A stretch of 64,000 nt of DNA from Cocos nucifera (lineage: Eukaryota > Streptophyta > Magnoliopsida > Arecales > Arecaceae), in the NCBI GenBank assembly GCA_006176705.1, contig QRFJ01005813.1:46511-110510 (forward strand), written 5' to 3'. Of this stretch, positions 58,747 to 64,000 are shown piece by piece; the first letter of the stretch is position 1; every line of letters starts with the position of its first letter. Under the pieces are notes generated by a model. It did not search any database. It saw nothing but the letters and a program-made list of their open reading frames with translations, and was not told the DNA's origin. The position numbers were made by a program, and so were the translations under genes.

Positions 58747-60428
58747 AACTAAAGAAAAAAGAAAAAACATAACCTAATTAGTATATGAATTATTTATCCT
58801 AAAGACTTGGATTTTAGTCTAAAGGTTCTTCCACTATTTTATACAAATTGGTAGCCTCTACCTCCAATTCGAGAAATTACTTTGAATTTCTTAGTGGGTA
58901 GTACAATCCACACAGACTACACATAAGCCCAACTTTGGTCGGTTAACCCATGTGTATCAATGGATAGATTCATAACCAATTGTTTCTCTAAACATCTTCT
59001 AGTAATTTTAATTTTGCTCTAAAATCCTAATCAGTAGGCTTTGGCCTCTACTGAAAAGATCTAGTTAGGTCCAACCATTAACATAACCGTATTTGGTGCA
59101 TCTGACAAATAAATGATTAGGCCCGACTTTGGTCGACCAACCTGACCATCATTAGAAAGATAACCAAATCATCATATTATGAATGATAATTCTATTAGTC
59201 AATAAGCACCAGGCCTTTGGGTCTCTAATGATTATTAAACTAATGGACCCATCATCACTCAACTTAATGGAAGGCTATGACCTAGTTATCATCATAACTA
59301 TATAATTTTAAAGAATTTGATTAACCCATTTTAAGAAGAAGAGAGAGAATTAACTAGTTAATTTTGACACCCGCACTGACTTCACCAAGTCAAATAAAAA
59401 ATGACCTAATTCAAGCAAGCATTAGGAGCACCTAAATCCATCACACCAATTTACCTAATTGACATGAGTGAGCCCAAATCACCAAGTGAGCTAATCAAAA
59501 TCGAATTCATCAGGATGGCCAGGTAAGTGAGATTAGTGGAAGAGATATGCCATTAACTCATCAAAGATCGAATCAGCGTGAATAGCTCTCAATTAAAAAT
59601 TACTGGTCTGGACTGCCATCGGGTTCATTAGTTTTAATTTGATCAATCTAATAATTTTGGGTTCGACCGCATAGCTATGAATCAAGTCCATTTGGTCCAT
59701 GTTAAAGGCATGGACTTGACTAACTACAACTATTATAATTGAGTCTAAAGAGTTCTTTACCTAATCTAAATCAACATTTGGTTAGATTTGATCAATTACT
59801 CTAATTTAGCCTATTCTTTAACTAACCTTAGATCTAACCCAATTAATGGACCTAATTCATCTAACCTAATAACCCAAAAGTTTATGCTCATGACTTAGGA
59901 TCTTTAATTCATAATTATAGACCCTAATTCATAACCCTTGATTTTTAATTAAGTTTTGGGCTAAATGATTAAGATTCAGCATTCCAAAAATATTTTTTTA
60001 AAATTTTAAAAGATTCTTTTACAACCTAGCGCTATTCACTGAATGGGTCGGCTCATTTCATAAACATGTACTAGTTATAGATTTTAATCTAAATCTATGT
60101 ACAATACATAAAAAAAATCATGAATTATTTTAAATCCTATCTAAACACATATTCATGACTAAAATTTAGATAAAACTAATTTTAAGCTCCTTTCGCTATT
60201 TCATCATCATGGGATATAATCGCAGTGACACCCCTATCGCCACAGAAGAACCCCATCGAATGGAAGGAGATGGCCTTTAAACCATTCTTTTCTTTCGATG
60301 ACTGGATGGCCATGGCAACCAACCTAATCAGATTACTTGCTACTCAAAAGAATTATATATCATATATGTTAATTTTTAGATTATTAAAGCATATAAATCA
60401 TATTTAATAACCTACTACTCTGACACCA
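58747..60428 (-). other. Copia-I leader and primer binding site
   Basis: A leader of about 1.67 kb with the shared CTACCTCCAATTCGAGAAAT and CCCAACTTTGGTCGG blocks, and the uninterrupted sequence GACTTAGGATCTTTAATTC at 59894, which shows the CACTA insertion site empty. The PBS at 60418-60428 reads TGGTGTCAGAG on the minus strand. Confidence 0.8.
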
Positions 60429-60429
60429 C

Positions 60430-60496
60430 TGATAGGAAACATGCAGGGTTTCTAGCTCTACTTTCTTAATTTTTTCAAAAATTTAATATAGTAAAA
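60430..60496 (-). repeat. Copia-I 5' LTR, short remnant (family beta)
   Basis: It starts TGATAGGAAACATGCAGG and follows the Copia-II LTR start (with TTTCTAGCTCTA) for 67 bases, then breaks off near 60496 in AGTAAAA. The rest of this LTR is replaced by the plus-strand family-gamma fragment. Confidence 0.8.
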
Positions 60497-60504
60497 GGAG
60501 AGAT

Positions 60505-61368
60505 TTTCATCAAAATGAAGAGGAACCGTGTATTTTCAAAAAGGTCAGTGGAGCACTATTATCTTCCTCGTATTGTACGTGGATGACATCCTCCTTATTG
60601 GGATGATATTCCCATGTTGACGACAGTAAATTATGGTGTCCAAGGAATTCTCATGAAAGACCTAGGCGAAGCATCCTTTATTCTAGGAATTAAGGTCTAT
60701 ATGGATAGACCGAATAGGATGCTAGGATTTTCACAGAAGATGTACATAGAGAAAGTACTAAAGAGGTTTAGTATGGAAAACTCTAAGAGGGGATTAATAC
60801 CCTTCAAACATGGTATTCATCTTTCCAAGAAGATGTGCCCTAACACACCTAAGGAAATAGAACGCACGAGCAAGATCCCTTATGCTTCTGCAATAGGGAG
60901 CCTCATGTATGCCATGCTATGTACACGACCTGATATAGCTCATGCTGTGAGTGTCACAAGTAGATATCAGTCAAATCCAGGTGAAGAACACTAGACTTCT
61001 GTGAAATGTATCCTTAAGTACTTGAGAAGAACTAAGGATATGATACTGGTCTTTGGTAATGGAGAACTCCAAGTCCAGGGATACACAGACTCGGATTTCA
61101 TGTCCGATATAGATGATCGAAAGTCGACATCTGGGGGTCTGTTTATGTGCAATGGTGGTGCTATCAGCTGGAAGAGTTTCAAGCAAGTGGTGATATCACC
61201 TCGTCCATGATTACCTCGAGAAGGGTTATGTCGAGGTCAAGAGAGTCAACTCCACAGATAATGTGGCTGACCCACTTACAAAGCCGTTGGGCCAGCGAAG
61301 TTCGAAGCCCACCTTGAGAAGATGGGACTTAGACTTGTAGCCAATTGGCTTTAGGACAAGTAGGAGAT
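60505..61368 (+). pseudogene. Family-gamma pol fragment: RT end and RNase H, plus strand
   Basis: Close to Copia-IV 50541-49484 but in the opposite orientation. The GTACGTGGATGAC of the YVDD box stands near 60580, with two small deletions around it that shift the frame. Then MKDLGEASFILGIKVYMDRP, IEKVLKRFSMENSKRG and IPYASAIGSLMYAML follow in a 126-codon frame. RNase H begins QGYTDSDFMSDIDDRKSTSG. About 150 bases are deleted after SFKQ (near 61190), removing the EAEY and CDN motifs; the final DPLTKPLGQ part remains. It ends with a polypurine tract (ACAAGTAGGAGAT). Confidence 0.88.
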
Positions 61369-61533
61369 TGTTAAATATATGTGCCCTAGAAGCTAGAATT
61401 GGCTGACACTTGTAATACACTTCTAGGGGCAAAATTGTAATTTTGACTAATATCAATAAAATTATAATTTTGCCCCTAGAAGTGTATTACAAGTGTCAGC
61501 CAATTCTAGCTTCTAGGGCACATATATCTAACA
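61369..61533. repeat. Fold-back of two opposed family-gamma LTR starts
   Basis: The left arm 61369-61444 (starting TGTTAAATATATGTGCCC) and the right arm 61458-61533 (ending GGGCACATATATCTAACA) are 76 bases each, reverse complements with about two mismatches, separated by 13 bases. The arms are the first 76 bases of the family-gamma LTR. The inner end of each arm is AAAATT(A/G)TAATTTT, which is itself a 14-base palindrome in the usual LTR. Confidence 0.93.
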
Positions 61534-62680
61534 AGTGCATCTATGCAACTTTCAGAAGATCCTCACCGACCTCCTCAGCATTGATGATAAAGTCGAGGAG
61601 AAGACCATGGCGTTGGTCTTGCTAGCATCGCTCTCTCCATTGTATGAGTCCTTGGTTACTGCTCTTCTAGTGAGAAAGAGCACCATCAAGATGGATGAGA
61701 TCATTGCAGTGATACTCCAGAATGAGGTTCTCAGGAGGGAGAACCTAGCTTCGAGCTGAGATTGCAGCAACTCTGCTTTGACAATTTTTGGAGGAGTAGA
61801 AGGCAATAGATGGAGCGATATAGGATCATAAGGATGATCTAAGTCAAAGATGAGGGATCCTAGCAAGATCAGATGCTACAGGTGCAATGAGTTGGGCATC
61901 GAGTCAAGGATTGCCCATAACTCAAGGATCGAATGAGGGCTACTATAGCGTCAGCTAGTAGCAAGTTAGAGGATGATGTCCTGAAGATATCTAACGAGGT
62001 ATTTAGTTCTTTTCAGTATTGGATTTTAGATTCTACATGCACATATCATGTTTATTATAGAAAGAAATAATTTAACTTTTGAAGAGCAATGATGGTACTA
62101 TTTATCTACCGGATGGATGGAGCTATGCAATTAGAGGCATCGGGATGTTCAGCTGAAAGACACATGATGGTGCAATGAGAAGATTGGAGGAGGTCCAATA
62201 CATATCCGATTTTAGGTGGAATCTTATCTCACTGAGCAGACTGAATTTAAACGACTATAGGTGGATAGCTGGTGATGGAATCCTGAAGGTCATGCATGGT
62301 GATAGGATGATATTGGAGGGAAAGAAGAAGACAAGAGGACATTACTATTTGGCAAGAAGCCTAGTGTGAGGTGGAGCTTCAAGAGCTAGAGGGAGCCCAG
62401 TGCGAGGTGGACCTTCAGGTGGAGATGGATTGGGCATGAGATGGGAGACTCGGGAGGATGAGAGACAATGTCATAGAATAAAGTTTCTATTATCGCAGGA
62501 GAATTTTTCGAGTAGATCTTGGTCAAAGTGGACACAACCCATGATAGAGGTGGGATCGAGTGACCTAGCTTGACTCCCATGTTTGCCCATCCTTGATTAG
62601 CAGGCATGCTCCAGGACATGGGGGCGAGATGGATCGCAAGCTCTCAAAGTCAGGTGGAGGTCGAATGTCGAGTCGAGGTG
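61534..62680 (+). pseudogene. Gag and protease remnant of a copia element of another family (epsilon)
   Basis: Codons 61535-61759 give a gag middle (QKILTDLLSIDDKVEEKTMA, LLASLSPLYESLVTALL, DEIIAVILQNEVLRR). The zinc knuckle CYRCNEL lies near 61877 and is broken after its second cysteine by a one-base deletion. The protease start WILDSTCTYH follows (the D-S-G motif is changed to D-S-T), then the pre-integrase block DFRWNLISLSRLNLNDYRW (62175-62369) ending GHYYLARSLV. Integrase, RT and RNase H are absent. After an RGSPVRGGPSGG-type linker the sequence goes straight to the polypurine tract. Confidence 0.85.
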
Positions 62681-62685
62681 GAGAT
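62674..62685 (+). other. Polypurine tract of the epsilon element
   Basis: GAGGTGGAGATT immediately before the LTR start TGTTAGGATTTGACA. Confidence 0.75.
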
Positions 62686-63573
62686 TGTTAGGATTTGACA
62701 TCCTAAATTTGATCCATAGCAAGAAAAAAATTAGTTTTTAGCATAGCAGTCAGGCCGGCTCTGATATGTAGTTGAGTCGGCTTGGATTGAGATCGAGCCA
62801 GCTCAAACCACATCTGAGCCAGCTCGAACCACATCCAAACCAGCTCTCTCAACCAGACAGACAGCAGGAGTCTGAATGAGATGCGGTCAAGCTAGCTCGA
62901 CCTCTAACCAAGCTGACTCGATGGAGGCAAATAGAACATGATGGAGTTTTTTCTATTTGGACTCGGATTGTGATTAATCCAAGGGATCTACAGGTGTTGC
63001 GCATGGACTACAGGATCCAATGACCATGGAGGGTTTCGATCATGGTCAAAAGGTCAAAAAATATTTAAAAACTCCATCAAGGATATGTTCAACTCATATT
63101 AGAAAAACAAGCCCTATTAGGACTCCTGTGAATTGCTGAGAAAAGGATTTTCATCCTATTTAAAAGGCTAAGGTGCTGTGGAGCAGAAAAAATAGTGCGT
63201 GTGACATGAGAGGCTCAGACAGCCATCGAGAGAAGTTTGACAAAGCATATAGTACGTGCAGTCCATGAGAGAGAGAAGCAGTAGGTGGATAGCATTCGAC
63301 GAGGAGGCTTTGAGGGCAGAGCATCTTGTAGTTTTTGTAGGTCTCATTGGGATTATGACAGAGCTTTTGCAAGGGTAGCTTCTAGCTGATAGAGATTTAT
63401 GTATGGTGAGTTGAGAGTGAGTGTTCTTCTCTTGTACCTATTTTTCTCTTTCATAGTGAAGCTTTGCATGTCCCATGGAGGCATGCCTTTAGACTAATCC
63501 ATGTACTTGATTATTTTCTTATTTTATTTCTTCCTTGTTTCTACCGTAATAATTTGGTACTGGATCCTTAACA
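62686..63573 (+). repeat. LTR of the epsilon copia element
   Basis: It starts TGTTAGGATTTGACATCC and ends GGATCCTTAACA at 63573. A TATA-like TATTTAAAAG lies at 63157-63166. The U3 part has degenerate GAGCCAGCTCGAACCACAT repeats (62770-62850). There is no second copy in the window, so the right edge rests on the TG..CA ends and the PBS-like sequence that follows. Confidence 0.7.
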
Positions 63574-63625
63574 TGCAGTATCAGAGTAGCTGATATCTCA
63601 ATAATTTGATATCAGAGCAAGTTGA
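63574..63625 (+). other. PBS-like sequences after the epsilon LTR
   Basis: TGCAGTATCAGAG (63574) and TGATATCAGAGC (63608) both resemble the TGGTATCAGAGC primer site. A PBS after an LTR that is preceded by a polypurine tract suggests that the LTR was shared by two element copies in tandem, or that the site was duplicated. Confidence 0.5.
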
Positions 63626-64000
63626 TACCATAATACAAAGATCCTGTGGAGGAAGATTGAAGGAGTTTGATGAACTTCAGCCATCAAAAGCATCTTGCAT
63701 TGAGCTAGCACTCTGGAGAAGCTAATCGGGACTAGGACCTCGTGTGGATGATTCATGGAGGCTAGATGATTTGTGTGGCTACATCGCAATGAGAGGACCT
63801 CCCCAGTAGTGATCAAATTATGATGTTCGGCTATCCGTGCAAGGTATCGTGTTCTGAACATGTAGAGTCATAAATTATTTTACTACTATCAATTTAATTT
63901 TCAAATTTTAAAAGCATGTATATCACATTTAGATCCTTGATATGTAGGGTTTTTTATATGATTAATAGCTCTTAAAAAAGTTAATTAGATTAATTTTAAT
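63626..64000 (+). repeat. Family-beta LTR fragment, plus strand, runs out of the window
   Basis: The reverse complement matches the Copia-II LTR start region (40060-40450): shared words include ATTGAGCTAGCACTC, GTGGCTACATC and GAACATGTAGA, in the right order. It is interrupted on its left by the epsilon PBS region. It is more diverged than the other beta copies. Confidence 0.72.

Noticed and set aside
1..64000. Host protein-coding genes, tRNA or rRNA genes
   Set aside because: I looked for long frames outside transposon families and for tRNA-like cloverleafs and saw none. TGGTATCAGAG stretches are primer binding sites, not tRNA genes.

Overview
This is a plant nuclear repeat region, with no host gene that I can support. 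Ty1/copia retrotransposons have inserted into one another with long LTRs (about 2.3-2.7 kb) and long leaders (about 1.7-1.9 kb), alongside an En/Spm (CACTA) DNA transposon with plant-specific TNPD- and TNPA-like genes and a non-autonomous LTR element full of tandem arrays. Together these point to a flowering plant. A monocot such as a palm is my guess, but the sequence does not prove it. All coding sequence is decayed by stops, frameshifts and deletions, mostly of the C-to-T/G-to-A kind expected in methylated heterochromatin.

Layout. The frame is Copia-I, an old element on the minus strand with LTR family beta. It survives as four pieces: 1800-2828 (end of its 3' LTR, RNase H), 42688-45045 (RT, integrase, protease end), 57952-60428 (protease start, gag, leader, PBS) and 60430-60496 (start of its 5' LTR). 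Copia-II (2829 to about 42687, minus, family beta) lies in the pol gene of Copia-I. Copia-III (5161-15817, minus, family alpha, target duplication GATGT) lies in the 3' LTR of Copia-II. A CACTA element (20673-31760) and a gypsy-like non-autonomous element (32212-39903, plus strand) both lie in the leader of Copia-II. A family-alpha solo LTR (45046-47181 and 57599-57946, target duplication CTCTC) lies in the protease region of Copia-I and is itself split by Copia-IV (47182-57593, minus, family gamma, again GATGT).

The edges. Positions 1-1799 are most of a family-gamma LTR on the plus strand, inserted in the 3' LTR of Copia-I. From 60505 the content is on the plus strand: a family-gamma RT/RNase H fragment, a 165-base fold-back made of two opposed LTR ends, a gag-protease remnant of a further copia family (epsilon) with its 888-base LTR, and a family-beta LTR fragment that leaves the window.

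How the parts relate. Each copia copy follows the order 5' LTR, PBS (TGGTATCAGAG type), long leader, gag with zinc knuckle, protease, integrase, RT, RNase H, polypurine tract, 3' LTR. None is intact. Copia-IV is the best preserved, and Copia-II lacks nearly all of gag. The most interesting signals are two independent insertions at the same LTR position with the same target duplication, shared catalytic-site losses in protease and integrase, hairpins conserved in the leaders, a fold-back at a palindrome, and the three tandem-array types in the gypsy-like element.
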